From contig NC_056542.1 of the NCBI RefSeq assembly GCF_910596095.1, positions 24,754,457 to 24,818,456 of the forward strand: a DNA stretch of 64,000 bases, read 5' to 3'. Positions 56,635 through 64,000 of this stretch are shown one piece after another. Origin of the DNA: Thunnus maccoyii. Its lineage: Eukaryota > Chordata > Actinopteri > Scombriformes > Scombridae. Numbering within the stretch: position 1 is the stretch's first letter; every line of letters starts with the position of its first letter. The position numbers and the translations under genes are program-made. Under the pieces are notes generated by a model. It had not been told where the DNA came from and did no database searches. It saw only the letters and a program-made list of their open reading frames with translations.

Positions 56635-56683
56635 AAATAAGTGATTGACAGATTGATTAACAAATGAAAATGAGATAAATAAG
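54040..56683 (+). repeat. Array unit 10 (beta/alpha chimera)
   Basis: 2644 bp; GT tract 56572-56633 (62 bp); LTR-like segment 55271-56736. Left of about 54612 it has beta markers (ATAAAAGCTG, CCTTTCTGATAT). From about 55001 on it has alpha markers (GATTGAGG, GATGGTATT, CAGAGCTTG, CCACAGGG) together with the unit-7 variant GATAGTTAAC. The switch lies within about 390 bp that include the CRE/TATA module and most of the inverted repeat. Confidence 0.95.
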
Positions 56684-62054
<5,371 letters not shown>

Positions 62055-64000
62055 GAAACTATAGAAAAATAAAGATATAATTGGACCCAATTCTCTACTG
62101 GCTTACATATGCTTTAAATAGCGATGCACATTAACAAAGACATGAAAAAGGAGGTAATTATGTCAGGCAAGTGGCAGGATAATTCACATATTTACACAGC
62201 GCAGTCATTTCAAGTGTAGGTTAGGTAATATGGACAATATTCCCTTCACAGATACTAATTAAACACTCCAAAGAAGAACAAACCAGAAACTACTTACATT
62301 ATGTCAGAAACACACACCTCATGTATTTACTCTCTAAAGCCTGCCGCACTCCAACTGCTCAGCCTACCCACTAATGTAGGTGCATTAATTAAACCAGCCA
62401 ACAGGTGGCTGCAGCACATCTGCCAATCAGGTGACACAGTTTGTATCCAACTAATATCACAACTTGTATAGATCAATAAAAGCTGAACTACCTGTTTCCA
62501 CACTCCAATTACACTTTCAGCCTTTCTAACATCATATTTCAAATGATTATATGTCGTGTAGACGTCCAGTCAACCTCCACTTTTCAACAACATTTTACCC
62601 ATTGATTAATTAATAGAGATCCTTTCTGATATCAGCTCAAATGTCCTCAAGATCTGACTGAACTCGTGACATCATCTGTGACGTAATGACAGGATGTGAA
62701 TCAGCCTGTTTCAGCTCACTGATGATGTCATGGTACTAAAGTGGTAACTCCTTCTATGACATCACATGTGATGTCATGAGTCCACACAGGGAAGTTTATA
62801 AATAGACCTTCAAATCAATCAATTCATCGAGCTGAGGTCGACTAGGCTCCCTTAGATGGAAGGCGTCCTCATTCACAGCTTCAGAGGTGACCGAGTTGAG
62901 TCGCTGAAGTACCGCCAGAGAGTTTCCCGCTCTGGAGGTCAGAGTCAGCGTGCAAGAACTGGGCCTTGGGAAAGCAGTGCTCGACTTGTGTGTTGAGGCC
63001 CACCTCTGAAGCTGTGAATGAGGACGCCTTCCATCTTCGTAAAAAGAAAAACCCGGGTTAGGATCGTATTCCTGGATTTGGATTCAGTCTTTGGAATATG
63101 CCCAAAGACTCCTTCTGGGGCGATTGTATTTTTCCATGGAGGAATACTTGATCACTTCCAAATTGAACTGAAGTTTAGGGAGTAAGATGCACCTGAACTT
63201 AACCCTAATCATATTCAGATTTCCAAAGACTGAGCCCAAATTCCAAGAATACCATCCTAACCCTAAAAAAAATCGTGAGCGTATGTGTAACCCACTAGGT
63301 GCTACAGGGTAAAGAATAAAGAATATATGGACCAGGGGCTAGGTTCGTAATGGGAGGGCTGAAAAGGGAATGACAGACAAAACAGATAAATGGAGCCACG
63401 AGGAACGTTGAGGTAAGTTTACTGTACCAAGTTATAAAACATGAACATAAAATGCAGTGCAATTATCATCAGTATCTCAAGATTTCACAGTCTTTCAGCA
63501 GAACTTGAATTGAAAGTGTCCATGAGTGTAATGTCCCTTTAATGTCTTTGCGATATCAGTCAGCGCGCTCAAGTCAATGTTTTATGTCAAGTCAGGGGGG
63601 AAAATTCAAGTAGTCGGATGTGTGGTGGTCCTACCACACTGATACTTGAGTGAAAGCAAAAAGATATGAGGTCCTCTTCTCAGGTCTCGGTTCCTCACTC
63701 CTTAGGTTAAGAAGAGATCTCACTGGGGGCTAGCCATCTCCCATCCAAGGGAGAATCCACATCCAGTTCTCTAGTTCTCAAAAAACCCAGCCTGCATGAA
63801 GACAGGACTGTTATTTTCATGACGTCACTACTTTTCTCTAATGGCCATAGTAATATAATAATTCTCAACACATTACTGTAGCACAATAATGATTAAATGA
63901 ATTCTCTCTTTTAACTGTACAGTTGTTTTGTTTTGTTTTATCTCAATGTAAGTATTTCCCACATTTTATACATTTTTATCAACCTTTTTATACATGAATT
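62055..64000 (+). repeat. Array unit 13 (partial, beta type)
   Basis: First 1,946 bp of a unit cut by the window end. Beta markers ATAAAAGCTG, GAATGAGG, GATCGTATT, CAGAACTTG. LTR-like segment begins at 63286. The array therefore extends beyond the window by an unknown amount. Confidence 0.95.

Overview
The window is eukaryotic nuclear DNA from a teleost fish, probably a percomorph/acanthomorph. The reasons are a spliced cholecystokinin gene encoding the fish octapeptide DYLGWMDF, several dispersed repeat families familiar from teleost genomes, many CA/GT microsatellites and long non-coding stretches. No bacterial-type operon, rRNA, tRNA or CRISPR array is visible.

Layout. (1) 1-20.8 kb: intergenic DNA with no exon I can support. 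It holds teleost dispersed repeats (about 4.4-4.7, 6.2-6.4 and 14.9 kb), two MITE-like elements (7.96-8.39 and 13.08-13.24 kb) and microsatellites. (2) 20.8-24.85 kb: the only well-supported protein gene, prepro-cholecystokinin (cck), plus strand. It has a TATA box, a non-coding exon 1, three coding exons totalling 133 codons, and an AATAAA 51 bases after the stop. (3) 24.85-29.5 kb: intergenic DNA with a TTTA-rich tract, a CpG-containing promoter-like patch near 27.65 kb, and an unclassified repeat with internal direct and inverted copies at 28.6-29.0 kb. (4) 29.54-30.18 kb: a diverged copy, in opposite orientation, of part of the repeat that follows. (5) 30.19 kb to the window end: a head-to-tail macrosatellite of 12 complete units and one partial unit of about 2.61-2.69 kb, which continues beyond the window.

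The array is the notable part of the window. Each unit is a mosaic: a module with five CRE-like octamers and a TATA box; a 36-bp-arm inverted repeat; a 210-bp imperfect palindrome; a solo-LTR-like insertion of about 1.44-1.51 kb (TGTAACCC...GGCTTACA) flanked by the 4-bp duplication TATG; and a short flank. The diverged inverted copy at 29.54-30.18 kb has the same flanks joined without the insertion, so it acts as an empty site. Nearly all unit-length variation comes from one (GT)n tract of 34-106 bp inside the insertion; the rest of the unit stays at about 2,580-2,588 bp. Diagnostic variants split the distal units into alternating alpha and beta types. Unit 10 is a beta/alpha chimera whose right part matches unit 7, including an identical 62-bp GT tract. 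This reads as a three-unit (8,001-bp) duplication by unequal crossover.

Function. cck should make a secreted gut/brain neuropeptide precursor. No protein-coding function is evident in the array. The TATA/CRE module followed by an inverted repeat could yield a structured non-coding RNA, but that is inference. All positions were read by eye, and no alignments or database searches were run.
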